From Bacteroidota bacterium (GTDB lineage: Bacteria > Bacteroidota > Bacteroidia > Chitinophagales > Chitinophagaceae): DNA of 64,000 nt. Position numbers and translations under genes: made by a program. The DNA lies in assembly GCA_023417815.1 (NCBI GenBank), contig JAEZEI010000110.1, forward strand, positions 1 through 64,000, written 5' to 3'. Position 1 is the first letter of the stretch; each line of letters opens with the position of its first letter. Below the pieces are notes generated by a model that was not told the origin of the DNA, searched no databases, and saw nothing but the letters and a program-made list of their open reading frames with translations. This document shows positions 19,037-27,703 of this stretch, piece by piece.

Positions 19037-19044
19037 CAAAGTTA
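19037..19044 (-). promoter_or_regulatory. Predicted -7 element of korB, leaderless placement
   Basis: On the minus strand this reads TAACTTTG, a perfect box, ending 5 nt before the korB ATG at 19031. Confidence 0.55.
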
Positions 19045-19082
19045 CCATTTACCGGCTTGCAAGGCTTTCCAATAGCGGAATT

Positions 19083-19439
19083 TTATGATTTCCCTGCGTC
19101 GGTCAGAAGTTCCTCCCAGTATTCAGCAGCCCGGCGGGTATGAGGGATCACGATGGTACCACCCACGATATTGGCTACAGCAAAAACTTCATATAGTTCT
19201 TCGGTGGTGGTACCTTGTTCCATTGCCTTTCCGAGGTGATATTTGATACAGTCATCGCATCGAAGAACCATGCTGGCCACCAGTCCAAGAAGTTCCTTTG
19301 TTTTAATACTTAAAGCCCCCTGCGCATAAGTATTTGCGTCAAGGTTCCATAACCTTTTCATCACCAGGTTATCTTTGGAGAGGATCACCTCGTTCATTTT
19401 TTCCCGGTATTCATTGAAATCGGCAGTGAGTTTTCCCAT
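19083..19439 (-). CDS. Carboxymuconolactone decarboxylase/AhpD-like protein
   Basis: A 118-residue helical protein of the CMD/AhpD fold. LRCDDCIKYHLGKAMEQG carries the CxxC plus histidine typical of AhpD-like alkylhydroperoxidase members, which suggests a thiol-based peroxidase or disulfide role rather than lactone decarboxylation. It is a stand-alone gene upstream of korB, about 50 nt away on the same strand. Confidence 0.85.
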   Translation of the reverse strand: MGKLTADFNEYREKMNEVILSKDNLVMKRLWNLDANTYAQGALSIKTKELLGLVASMVLRCDDCIKYHLGKAMEQGTTTEELYEVFAVANIVGGTIVIPHTRRAAEYWEELLTDAGKS

Positions 19440-19535
19440 TTTTTTTGTTGAAGGTCAAAAAATCTGTAGAAACCGAAAAGTTATACTGCCAATTTTCAGG
19501 CAGAATATTTGAAGGATAACAACAAAACAAGATAT

Positions 19536-19745
19536 ATGAAGAGATTATTGGTTCTTTCAGCAGTTATATTCCTGGTTTCCTGTGGAGGAGATGGCAACAA
19601 TACGGATGCAGCTTCCGAGGATTCGATCGGTGGAATTCAGCTTGATACAACCAACATGATCAACAAGACCCAGGCAGATCCCATGCATCTTGAAAAAGAT
19701 TCTTTGCCAGACTCTGCCTTGCATGCACAACCAATGACTCCCTGA
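19536..19745 (+). CDS. Small lipoprotein of unknown function
   Basis: A 69-residue product with a lipobox signal peptide (LSAVIFLVSCGG) and a short acidic mature part of about 50 residues rich in Asp, Ser and Thr. ATG 19536 fits the signal peptide better than the in-frame start 27 nt upstream. It is convergent with hemN with a 3 nt gap. I see no domain. Confidence 0.6.
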   Translation: MKRLLVLSAVIFLVSCGGDGNNTDAASEDSIGGIQLDTTNMINKTQADPMHLEKDSLPDSALHAQPMTP

Positions 19746-19748
19746 TAT

Positions 19749-21113
19749 TTAAATAGCCTTGCTAAAACCGTTATAGGCGCCTTCTTTAAAAAGCGAGGTG
19801 TCGAAAGATGCTGCAATGTTCCTGATAAAGGTTTTACCTTTTCTGGTAACTGATACAATACCATCATTAAAAAGGATCAATCCTTCGTCTATAAAGGTTA
19901 CTAACCGGGAAATAACTTTTTCCTTGTAGTCAATCGAGAGTCTGCTTTCATTAAGAGAAACAGGTTTGCTGCACATAAGATCCAGAATGATCTTCCTCAC
20001 GGCAAGGTCTTCTTGCGATAAGGCATGGCCGGCAATTATGGGAATTCTTCCTTCAGCAATGAGCGCTTCGTAGCTTTCAACCGTTTTATCATTCTGGATG
20101 AAACCATCCCAGCAATCACTGATACTTGATGTTCCCAAGCCTATAAGCAATTTTGACGTAGTGGTTGTATATCCCATGAAATTCCTGTTTAACGAACCAT
20201 TCTCTGCAGCAATGAACATAGAATCATTTTTAAGCGCGAAATGATCCATTCCTATTGCAATGAACCCAGCCGCTTCAAGTTGCATTCTTCCCGAAGAATA
20301 CATTGCCAGTTTCAGTTCCGCATCCGGAAGGTCGGATTCTGAATACCTTCTCTGGACCTTGCTTTTCCATGGCACATGTGCATATGAATAAAAGGCTATT
20401 CTGTCGGGCATGAGTTGCCTGATGCAATTAATAGATTGTTGTATGCTTTCTATTGCCTGGTGAGGAAGCCCATACACAAGGTCAATATTGATACTGGAGT
20501 ACCCGTGCTTTCTTGCCCATTCAACAACTTCGCGTGTTTTTTCAAAAGACTGTATCCTGTTAATAGCGAACTGCACCTTTGGATCAAAATCCTGAACTCC
20601 TACGCTTATCCTCTTGAAACCAAATGAAGCAAGAGTTTCCAGGTGCTTCTCAGTTGTATAATTAGGATGAACCTCTATGCTGAACTCCCTGTCAATCTGA
20701 AGGATGCAATCGGTGGTAATACCTGAAAGGAGATTCTGTAAATTTTCCGGGCTGAAAAAAGTTGGAGTTCCACCTCCCAAATGCAACTCCTTCAGAACTG
20801 GTTTCCCTGGAAGGAAAGATCGGTAAATAGCCCATTCAGCAAGAACAGCATTCACATAAGGATCTTCAACCTTATGGTTTTTGGTTATCCTTTTATTGCA
20901 TGCACAAAATGTACATAGGTTCTCGCAAAAGGGAAGATGTATATACAGCGAAAGCTCTCCATTTTCCAGGCTGAATCTTTTTTTAACTTTCTCCTTCCAT
21001 ATCAATTCATTCATTGTTGAATGATCCCAGGAAGGAACTGTAGGATAACTGGTGTACCTCGGAACAGGCACATCATATTTTTTGAGAAGTTTTTCCAATT
21101 CCATACTATCCAT
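19749..21113 (-). CDS. hemN: Oxygen-independent coproporphyrinogen III oxidase
   Basis: A 454-residue radical-SAM enzyme that decarboxylates coproporphyrinogen III to protoporphyrinogen IX without oxygen. PRYTSYPTVPSWD is the N-terminal HemN signature, and HLPFCENLCTFCACNK holds the Cx3Cx2C that binds the 4Fe-4S cluster, followed by the extra cysteine of true HemN. GGGTPTFFSPENL binds SAM. It is the last gene of the ric operon and overlaps the Rrf2 gene by 8 nt, which ties anaerobic heme synthesis to the nitrosative-stress genes. Confidence 0.95.
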   Translation of the reverse strand: MDSMELEKLLKKYDVPVPRYTSYPTVPSWDHSTMNELIWKEKVKKRFSLENGELSLYIHLPFCENLCTFCACNKRITKNHKVEDPYVNAVLAEWAIYRSFLPGKPVLKELHLGGGTPTFFSPENLQNLLSGITTDCILQIDREFSIEVHPNYTTEKHLETLASFGFKRISVGVQDFDPKVQFAINRIQSFEKTREVVEWARKHGYSSINIDLVYGLPHQAIESIQQSINCIRQLMPDRIAFYSYAHVPWKSKVQRRYSESDLPDAELKLAMYSSGRMQLEAAGFIAIGMDHFALKNDSMFIAAENGSLNRNFMGYTTTTSKLLIGLGTSSISDCWDGFIQNDKTVESYEALIAEGRIPIIAGHALSQEDLAVRKIILDLMCSKPVSLNESRLSIDYKEKVISRLVTFIDEGLILFNDGIVSVTRKGKTFIRNIAASFDTSLFKEGAYNGFSKAI

Positions 21114-21531
21114 ATAAATAAGCCAACCCGTTACTGACAGGTCCGCACAGATCCGAAACTGTTCGATTTATGAATAATGCCTGGAGAATATCCCTCGCCT
21201 TTTTATACTCATTGTGTATGGGGCAAGGCCGGGAAGCAGAGCACTTGCTTAATCCAAGCCCGCATTTCATGAAAACACCATCGCCATCTATGGCGGATAC
21301 AATTTCCATCAGTGAAAGATCAGCCTGACCGGAGGTCATGTAAAACCCACCGTTGGGTCCTTTAACGCTATTAATGATTCCCTTATGCACCAGGGTCTGA
21401 AGCATTTTGGCTACAGTGTGTTCGCTGGCAGCAAGGTGCTTCGAGATATCATTGATGCTGCACCTTTCATGTTTCCTGGATGCCAGAAAAACAGCAGCCT
21501 TAATAGCGATCTTGCAGGTTACTGAAAGCAT
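21106..21531 (-). CDS. Rrf2-family transcriptional regulator (candidate NO/redox sensor)
   Basis: A 141-residue winged-helix regulator. The recognition region is SINDISKHLAASEHTVAKML, followed by VKGPNGGFY of the wing. Three cysteines in CGLGLSKCSASRPC (spacing x6 and x5) could ligate a 2Fe-2S or 4Fe-4S cluster as in NsrR and IscR. It lies inside the ric–hemN operon, 2 nt after the DUF59 gene. I infer that it senses NO or redox state and controls its own operon. Confidence 0.88.
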   Translation of the reverse strand: MLSVTCKIAIKAAVFLASRKHERCSINDISKHLAASEHTVAKMLQTLVHKGIINSVKGPNGGFYMTSGQADLSLMEIVSAIDGDGVFMKCGLGLSKCSASRPCPIHNEYKKARDILQALFINRTVSDLCGPVSNGLAYLYG

Positions 21532-21533
21532 GG

Positions 21534-21860
21534 TCAGCGGTTTAAAATATTTTTGCCTTCTTCGGAGATCCTTTCATAATTCCAGGACGGTTCAAAAACA
21601 AGTTGCAGGTCTACCTCATAATCAGGAACCGTTTTTTTGATCATCTCACTTACTGAAGAAGTAAGTGATCCACCCATCGGACAGAAACGGGTTGTCAGGG
21701 TCATGGACACATATATCACTTTGTTCTCTTCATCCACATCTACCTGGTAGATCAATCCTAGATCAATTACATTCAGCCCGAGTTCAGGATCGATCACACG
21801 TTCCAGCGCAGCTGCTATAACAGTACACATCAGCCTGTTATTTGTGATGATATTCATCAT
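21534..21860 (-). CDS. MIP18/DUF59 metal-sulfur cluster protein
   Basis: A 108-residue single-domain DUF59 protein. DPELGLNVIDLGLIYQV and TLTTRFCPMGGSL match the MIP18 core with the reactive cysteine of the family (SufT-like proteins in iron-sulfur assembly). It overlaps the start of the preceding membrane protein by 4 nt and precedes the Rrf2 gene by 2 nt. A role in repairing or maturing Fe-S centres alongside Ric is inferred. Confidence 0.85.
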   Translation of the reverse strand: MMNIITNNRLMCTVIAAALERVIDPELGLNVIDLGLIYQVDVDEENKVIYVSMTLTTRFCPMGGSLTSSVSEMIKKTVPDYEVDLQLVFEPSWNYERISEEGKNILNR

Positions 21861-23110
21861 TTGGATCTGAATATTAATTTGAATGAACAGAGATTGAATA
21901 ATACCGCTGTGACCAATAATAGGATGGCACCTGCCGAAATAACAATTTCATTGCTGCAAGCAAGGCCAGCCACGCATACAGATAAACCTGCGGCATAAAA
22001 GCATAGTATTGAATTGTACAACCCCTTACTGAAAAGATCTGCCGGTTGAAGAGGAGCGATGGCATGGCCACCATAAAGCCTGTTCCATATTATGAATGGA
22101 AGGGTTTTAAAGGTCATTGCAATTATGATCGCTGTTATCCAGCCAAAGAAGATCATGAACCCGTATACTCTCACTACGGCGGCCTCATTTAAGGTGATAA
22201 GACAAAAAGCAAGGATCATAACCGGAACAAACAAGGATGCTATGGATGCAAGTGCAAGTCTCATCTGCTTATCAATACTTTTCCTGATACGGGCGGCGGT
22301 TACCCTGTAAGCATAATAGATAAATATGCAAATGCCCAACGCAATTAAAGTAAACGGCAGGTAATAGGATAAACTGCTAACGGAATTGATTTCTTTAATA
22401 GTAAGCAGGATCAGGCCTGAATTTACCAGGATATAAACACTCCATAACAACCCAGGCTTGCTGAATTTGCTAAGCATGAACATAGGAAGTAACCGTGAAG
22501 CTGCACCAATAACTGTCAGGAGGAACCAGCCAACTATGCCCATATGAGAATGCCAGGCGAGGTAATGTAGCGAGTCAAATGGCAGCACATCTTTTGAAAA
22601 ATTCAAAAGAAGCAGAAAGCCTGTTGCCACTGTTAAAAGCAACCATAACACCGCTGTAAATAAAAAAAGAGTTTCAATATTTGGTTTCGTCGAGCGTACC
22701 GCGGTAGTCCCGAAATTTACCAGGTAACATAATATAGACAGGATGATCAATATCGCACCGGAAAGTGCCGGCAGGTCAAATTCAAAATTGTAAAATCCTT
22801 TTACCAATAACGGTATTCCTATTGCCGCCAACACAAAACTGGAAATTGCCAATTTTTCACTGTACAAAGTACTTTCGGCAATGACCGGTACTAACTGATA
22901 TCCTGCACCCAAAATCATCATTGTTCCCCAACCTAACGCCAGGGTATGTACGATGGCAAGTATAGACGGCTGAAAATATTGCCCTTTTAACTGACCTGAA
23001 TTAATCAACAAAAGGATGCAGGCGGCCAGAAAGGACAGCGATGCATAAATGTAGAAAGGGAGGACTGCCTTTGCACCGGTATTTTTTGATATAGTGCCAG
23101 CGGTGATCAT
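21857..23110 (-). CDS. Polytopic heme-copper-oxidase-I-like/NnrS-like membrane protein
   Basis: A 417-residue protein with about 12 hydrophobic segments. It carries a repeated pattern of histidine before a GW pair and a following proline: VHTLALGWGTM…LVPV (about 56–77), HSHMGIVGWFLL…LLPMF (about 188–212), and a degenerate third copy FFGWITAII…TLPF. Such histidines could bind heme. It is not a complete cytochrome oxidase subunit I. NO-response genes surround it. I infer a heme-containing NO-related role; the exact family needs a profile search. Confidence 0.7.
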   Translation of the reverse strand: MITAGTISKNTGAKAVLPFYIYASLSFLAACILLLINSGQLKGQYFQPSILAIVHTLALGWGTMMILGAGYQLVPVIAESTLYSEKLAISSFVLAAIGIPLLVKGFYNFEFDLPALSGAILIILSILCYLVNFGTTAVRSTKPNIETLFLFTAVLWLLLTVATGFLLLLNFSKDVLPFDSLHYLAWHSHMGIVGWFLLTVIGAASRLLPMFMLSKFSKPGLLWSVYILVNSGLILLTIKEINSVSSLSYYLPFTLIALGICIFIYYAYRVTAARIRKSIDKQMRLALASIASLFVPVMILAFCLITLNEAAVVRVYGFMIFFGWITAIIIAMTFKTLPFIIWNRLYGGHAIAPLQPADLFSKGLYNSILCFYAAGLSVCVAGLACSNEIVISAGAILLLVTAVLFNLCSFKLIFRSK

Positions 23111-23889
23111 TGGGTTTTGTATATCAGAAGCTGCACACCATCAGGGTTTTCTTTTATGCAGCTTGTATAACCCCGATCCTTTAGTTCTGGCAGCAAGTAA
23201 ACAGGAACCTTACGATGCTGAACCCATAATGCGAAACCCGAAGGAAGCTTTTCTACTTCCTCCAGGATCGTCATCATAGGTTTTGGCATTTCAAGGTTAC
23301 GGACATCGATCTCTATCAAAGAATTTTTATACTTATCAAATGTTTGCTCGAATGAACCGTGTAAATATTGATCAGATTTATTTTTAACCTGGTTTTTTCT
23401 TCTGAAATATGTATCCACGGTTTGTGAATTCTTCTTCACAAACGCTTCAAAACCCTGGCGGGCTAATAAATTTATCAAAGGCACAGGTTTAAATGAATTC
23501 ACCAGCTTAAGAACCATCCCATCTTCAAGTTCAGCTACATTCTTCATTATCTCTCTTAAAGGATCGTTGCCTTTTTCCAGGATAGGTCGAACATCCAGGA
23601 TCTTTGCAGGACCATTTATCCACAATGCTGAAGAGGGTGCAATGGAAGAAGTTTCTTCATTCAAATTTTGAAATTCAAAGCCCAGCGGGAGGATCCTGGA
23701 TACAAGATCCTCCACCTTGCAACCACCAACCTTTGCCGCCATGGCTATGGTTGTTCGCGCAGTCATCAACTTCCTGAGTACCGGGTTACGAAGCTTGTTA
23801 AAACGGGGGCTTAGCTCCGCGATCGCATCTATTACTTCAGGGTTATGCTTAATGAGCGCACCAATGGTTGTCTGGGAATTGATTGTCAT
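23107..23889 (-). CDS. DUF1858–DUF2249–DUF2249 protein
   Basis: A 260-residue soluble protein. Residues of about 5–70 resemble the DUF1858 helical module (TIGALIKHNPEVIDAIAEL, with KVGGCKVEDLV). Two DUF2249 modules follow, each starting with a conserved DVR: LDVRPILEKGNDPLREI near 113 and IDVRNLEMPKPM near 193. DUF2249 proteins recur next to Ric, NorB and NosZ genes, but their biochemical role is not established. It lies 13 nt after ric and overlaps the next gene by 4 nt. Confidence 0.82.
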   Translation of the reverse strand: MTINSQTTIGALIKHNPEVIDAIAELSPRFNKLRNPVLRKLMTARTTIAMAAKVGGCKVEDLVSRILPLGFEFQNLNEETSSIAPSSALWINGPAKILDVRPILEKGNDPLREIMKNVAELEDGMVLKLVNSFKPVPLINLLARQGFEAFVKKNSQTVDTYFRRKNQVKNKSDQYLHGSFEQTFDKYKNSLIEIDVRNLEMPKPMMTILEEVEKLPSGFALWVQHRKVPVYLLPELKDRGYTSCIKENPDGVQLLIYKTQ

Positions 23890-23902
23890 GGTTATGGATT
23901 TG

Positions 23903-24850
23903 TCAGGCTACTGCCTGTTCCAGCTTTATTGCAGAAGGAAACAGGATATTATTTTCCAGGTGAATGTGAATGAACATATCCGATTCAAATTCCTGCAACA
24001 TTGCAAAAAGCAACTTGTAACTGGCGCAAGCATCATCAGGAAGTTTATAATTGTTTGTTACGGCCCTGAGTTCTTCAAGTTTCTCTCCTACCAGTTCATG
24101 CTCCATCTCCATAAGATTTATTGGATTCTTTACGGTACCAAGCTGCTCTCTCTGAATTTCACCCTTCCGGTTTTCAAGTTCTTTTATGTAAGGGAACAAC
24201 ACTCTTTCTTCCTTTATCATGTGGGAGGTGAGCTCTTCACAGATATCAGAAACAATATTATGTACAGCAGCAAGTTCAGGGTGGGCTGCGCCATGCACCT
24301 TAAGAACCTTGGAAGCATATCCCTTTAGATCCGGCATCACCTGCCTGATATAACTATGGTGTGTATTCACAATATAATCTGCCAGAAATCCTGATGGCCA
24401 TTCATTGTATGGCAATGGACGGGTTTGCGGAACTTTGTCCGCCTGCTGCAATTCCTGTTCAAGTTTAGTTACATCTATCCCCTTCTCACTGCAGGCTTCT
24501 TTTACGGTCTTTTTCCCACCGCAACAAAAATCAAGTCCATACTTTTTAAAGATTTCAGCTTTCCGAATATCTTTTGCCGCCAGCTCTCCCAGCGTTTCAT
24601 CCTTTTCGCCTGATACCTTCTTGGTGATATTAACTTTCCACCATGTCGGACCCTGTTCCGTATACTCCCAGTGAAAAATATTTCCTCGTTCGCCCAATAG
24701 CTGGTAGTACAAAGGCTTGGGATCATGATCATTATGGATGGTAAGGGTTTCTCCTTCCTGCAATTGGTCAAATCTTACAAAAATGGTAGGGTGCTTCTGT
24801 CTTGGTTCAAGAAGCGTAACGTTCAGTACATTCTCCTGGATGGTTTGCAT
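23903..24850 (-). CDS. ric: Iron-sulfur cluster repair di-iron protein Ric/ScdA with N-terminal DUF2249
   Basis: A 315-residue protein. The first ~75 residues form a DUF2249 module (TIFVRFDQLQEGETLTIHND). The ScdA N-terminal domain follows (LGELAAKDIRKAEIFKKYGL, then CCGGKKTV). The C-terminal hemerythrin-like domain supplies di-iron ligands in NTHHSYIR, HNIVSDICEELTSHMIKEE, EHELVGEKLEEL and HIHLENNILFP. Ric repairs Fe-S clusters damaged by NO or peroxide. It is the first gene of the operon running to hemN. Confidence 0.92.
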   Translation of the reverse strand: MQTIQENVLNVTLLEPRQKHPTIFVRFDQLQEGETLTIHNDHDPKPLYYQLLGERGNIFHWEYTEQGPTWWKVNITKKVSGEKDETLGELAAKDIRKAEIFKKYGLDFCCGGKKTVKEACSEKGIDVTKLEQELQQADKVPQTRPLPYNEWPSGFLADYIVNTHHSYIRQVMPDLKGYASKVLKVHGAAHPELAAVHNIVSDICEELTSHMIKEERVLFPYIKELENRKGEIQREQLGTVKNPINLMEMEHELVGEKLEELRAVTNNYKLPDDACASYKLLFAMLQEFESDMFIHIHLENNILFPSAIKLEQAVA

Positions 24851-24869
24851 AATATGTTGTTTTTAAAAA

Positions 24870-24885
24870 AAGTATTTGAATACTT
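24870..24885. promoter_or_regulatory. Palindrome in the ric leader, candidate repressor operator
   Basis: AAGTATTTGAATACTT has two 7-bp arms (AAGTATT/AATACTT) around a TG centre. It lies 20 nt upstream of the ric ATG and downstream of the candidate promoter, where a bound repressor would block transcription. An Rrf2 gene in the same operon is the obvious candidate. Confidence 0.5.
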
Positions 24886-24942
24886 CTATTTAGGCGCACG
24901 GCCTTAATAAGGCAAAAATGCACCGAATAGTTGCAGTTTTTT

Positions 24943-24956
24943 ATGACAGAACGCAT
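24943..24956 (-). promoter_or_regulatory. Candidate Crp/Fnr-type site for the ric operon
   Basis: ATGACAGAACGCAT matches 8 of 10 defined positions of ATGAC-N4-GTCAT. On the minus strand a TTTG ends at 24913, 36.5 nt from the site centre, which is within 1 nt of the spacing seen at the other promoters of this set. Confidence 0.5.
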
Positions 24957-24964
24957 AGGATCAG

Positions 24965-24978
24965 GTGATTCCGGTCAT
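24965..24978 (+). promoter_or_regulatory. Candidate Crp/Fnr-type site for tryptophanase
   Basis: GTGATTCCGGTCAT matches 8 of 10 positions of ATGAC-N4-GTCAT. Its centre is exactly 35.5 nt before the end of GAATTTC (25001–25007), a degenerate -7 box 19 nt before the tryptophanase ATG. Confidence 0.5.
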
Positions 24979-25026
24979 GCACCTGAAAAAGCTCATGATT
25001 GAATTTCGCAACTCTAATAAACATTC

Positions 25027-26412
25027 ATGAAAACCATAATAGAACCTTTCAGGATCAAATCAGTAGAGCCCATTCACTTTACAACAAGGGAGCAGCGACT
25101 GCAAATATTAAAAGACTCGCACTATAATCTATTCCAGGTGAGAGCCCGTGATGTACTCATTGATCTTTTAACCGATAGTGGAACCAGCGCTATGAGTAGC
25201 GACCAATGGGCTGGTATAATGACGGGAGATGAAAGCTATGCAGGCAGTGAAAGCTTTTTTCTATTTGAACAAACCTTGAAAAACATCACTGGCTTTGATA
25301 TTATAATTCCTACCCACCAGGGACGTGCGGCAGAGAAAATACTCTTCTCGGTTGTGGGAGGAAACGGTAAGTATATTGTTAGTAATACTCTTTTTGACAC
25401 CACAAGAGCCAACATAGAGTTTTCAGGAGCTACAGGAGTTGACCTGTTATGCGAGGAAGGCAAATCACCTTCAAAACCAGCGCCATTCAAAGGCAATATT
25501 GATTTAATAGCGTTGGAAAACTTTATTGTTGAAAAGCGGCAGGACATTTCCATGTGTTTAATGACCGTTACGAATAATTCAGGAGGGGGCCAGCCGGTAA
25601 GCATGGCTAATATCAGGGAAACATCAAGGATTTGCAGAAACTCCGGGATCCCATTCTACATAGATGCATGCCGCTTTGCTGAGAATTGTTATTTCATAAA
25701 ACTAAGGGAAGAAGGATATGCAGATAAAACAATTGTGGAGATAGCAAAAGAAATGTTTTCTTATGCAGATGGATGCACCATGAGTGCCAAGAAAGACGCC
25801 TTTGCCAATATTGGCGGGTTCCTGGCTGTAAATGATGCTGAGCTTGCGATGCAGTGCAGGAATCTTCTTATAATTACCGAGGGATTTCCCACTTACGGAG
25901 GATTGGCAGGAAGAGACCTGGCTGCCATTGCTATAGGTTTAAATGAGGTAATGCAGGAAGACTACCTGGCGTACAGGATCAGAAGCATGGAATACCTTTC
26001 CCAAAAACTTGAGAAAATAGGAATACCTGTTCTCCTGCCGGCAGGTGGGCATGCAGTATATCTGGACGCAAAAGTATTTATGGACCATATACCTGTCTGT
26101 CAATATCCTGGTCAATCACTTGCTGCAGCTCTATATCTGGAAGGAGGGATCAGGGGTGTGGAAATAGGATCATTCATGTTTGGAAAGTATGATAATGAAG
26201 GAAGACTTGTTCCTTCTTTGCTTGAACTTGTTAGACTGGCAATTCCAAGAAGAGTATATACTCAAAGCCATATTGACTATGTAGCGGAAGTGATTGCAGA
26301 GGTATGGGAAAAAAGAAGATCTTACCCCGGATTGAAAATTGACTGGGAACCACCAATGCTACGCCATTTTACTGCTAAACTAAGTACTGAGGGAAATAAT
26401 ACTTTTGCCTGA
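25027..26412 (+). CDS. tnaA: Tryptophanase (tryptophan indole-lyase)
   Basis: A 461-residue PLP-dependent beta-eliminating lyase: L-tryptophan to indole, pyruvate and ammonia. DLLTDSGTSAMS, PTHQGRAAEKIL and the lysine segment CTMSAKKDAF (PLP lysine near 255–256) define the tryptophanase/tyrosine phenol-lyase family. Two specificity positions favour tryptophanase: FDTT where tyrosine phenol-lyase has a Thr in place of the Asp, and GIRGVEIGS where it has an Arg in place of the Ile. It lies between the divergent ric operon and a CoA-transferase-family gene 19 nt downstream. Confidence 0.9.
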   Translation: MKTIIEPFRIKSVEPIHFTTREQRLQILKDSHYNLFQVRARDVLIDLLTDSGTSAMSSDQWAGIMTGDESYAGSESFFLFEQTLKNITGFDIIIPTHQGRAAEKILFSVVGGNGKYIVSNTLFDTTRANIEFSGATGVDLLCEEGKSPSKPAPFKGNIDLIALENFIVEKRQDISMCLMTVTNNSGGGQPVSMANIRETSRICRNSGIPFYIDACRFAENCYFIKLREEGYADKTIVEIAKEMFSYADGCTMSAKKDAFANIGGFLAVNDAELAMQCRNLLIITEGFPTYGGLAGRDLAAIAIGLNEVMQEDYLAYRIRSMEYLSQKLEKIGIPVLLPAGGHAVYLDAKVFMDHIPVCQYPGQSLAAALYLEGGIRGVEIGSFMFGKYDNEGRLVPSLLELVRLAIPRRVYTQSHIDYVAEVIAEVWEKRRSYPGLKIDWEPPMLRHFTAKLSTEGNNTFA

Positions 26413-26431
26413 TAATTGTGTAGATACCTAT

Positions 26432-27703
26432 ATGAAGTATATAGAACCTTCAGAGGCTGTTAAACTTGTTGAAAGTGGTCATCGTGTATTCCTTCATGGC
26501 AGTGCGGCCACACCGATCACGCTAATTAAAGCATTACTAAACAGGCATAATGAATTGCGTGATGTTGAACTGGTAAGCATAACCACCATGGGAGACCTGG
26601 ATTTCAACCGGTCTGAATACAGCAATTCATTTTTCATTAATTCATTATTCGTTTCCGGCCCTGTAAGGGAAGCAGTTAATGGGCCCTCAGGTGATTATGT
26701 CCCGGTCTTCCTTAGCCAGATACCTCAACTTTTCAGGCAAAGGATCCTGGAGCTCGATGTAGCCATTGTTCAGGTATCACCTCCTGATAAACACGGATAC
26801 TGTTCCCTGGGAACGTCAGTTGATATTGCGCATTCAGCAGTTGAAATGGCTTCGATCCTGATAGCACAGGTAAATCCCAATATGCCCAGAACTCATGGAG
26901 ATGGTTTTATTCATTTCAGCGAATTTGATGCTGCCACCTGGGATGAAAGCCCTCTGCCGGAAGTCGATTATTCGTCGAAAGTGAATGATGCCATACTTCA
27001 GATTGGGCGAAACGTAGCTTCACTGATTGATGATGGAGCAACACTTCAAATGGGTATAGGAAGTATTCCGGACCAGGTATTAAAGAATCTTTCCAACCAT
27101 AAAAATCTTGGAATTCATACCGAAATGATGTCTGACGGTGTTATTCCTTTAATAGAATCCGGGGTCATCAATAATAGTTTGAAGAAGATCAACTATGGAA
27201 TGACTGTTACAGGTTTTATGGCAGGAACAAAAAAGTTGTATGATTTTGCAGATGATAATCCACGCTTACGGGTTCTCGACATCTCGTATGTTAATGATAC
27301 CAGTGTGATAAGAAAGAATCCCAGAGTTACGGCAATCAACAGTGCAATCGAAATTGATCTGACAGGACAGGTTTGCGCAGATTCAATTGGTACATTCCAG
27401 TTCTCAGGTATAGGGGGGCAAATGGATTTCATAAGGGCAGCTTCGCTGTCAGAAAATGGAAAGCCTATTATTGCGATGCCTTCAGTTACATCCAAAGGAT
27501 TATCGCGGATAGTTCCATTCCTGAAACAAGGCGCCGGTGTAGTAACCACCAGGGGGCATGTGCACTGGATCGTGACAGAATATGGCATTGTGAACCTGTT
27601 TGGAAAAAATCTCAAGCAACGTGGAAAGGCGATGGTGAGTATAGCGCACCCCGACCACCGCGAAGAATTGGAAAATGCTTTACATGACAGATTCGGTAAC
27701 TGA
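26432..27703 (+). CDS. Acetyl-CoA hydrolase/CoA-transferase family protein
   Basis: A 423-residue two-domain protein of the acetyl-CoA hydrolase/4-hydroxybutyrate CoA-transferase family. IVQVSPPDKHGYCSLGTSVD is the CoA-binding region of domain 1; IHTEMMSDGVIPLIESG carries the glutamate that forms the covalent CoA thioester. GIGGQMDFIRAA and GRGHV-like TTRGHVHWIVTEYG are the C-terminal signatures. ATG 26432 is used instead of an earlier TTG. It follows tryptophanase by 19 nt, so it may activate or transfer CoA between short acids formed in amino acid fermentation. Its end overlaps a convergent gene by 24 nt. Confidence 0.88.
   Translation: MKYIEPSEAVKLVESGHRVFLHGSAATPITLIKALLNRHNELRDVELVSITTMGDLDFNRSEYSNSFFINSLFVSGPVREAVNGPSGDYVPVFLSQIPQLFRQRILELDVAIVQVSPPDKHGYCSLGTSVDIAHSAVEMASILIAQVNPNMPRTHGDGFIHFSEFDAATWDESPLPEVDYSSKVNDAILQIGRNVASLIDDGATLQMGIGSIPDQVLKNLSNHKNLGIHTEMMSDGVIPLIESGVINNSLKKINYGMTVTGFMAGTKKLYDFADDNPRLRVLDISYVNDTSVIRKNPRVTAINSAIEIDLTGQVCADSIGTFQFSGIGGQMDFIRAASLSENGKPIIAMPSVTSKGLSRIVPFLKQGAGVVTTRGHVHWIVTEYGIVNLFGKNLKQRGKAMVSIAHPDHREELENALHDRFGN

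Noticed and set aside
25027..26412. Tyrosine phenol-lyase instead of tryptophanase
   Set aside because: The residues at the two main specificity positions (Asp in FDTT, Ile in VEIGS) are those of tryptophanase, not the Thr and Arg of tyrosine phenol-lyase.
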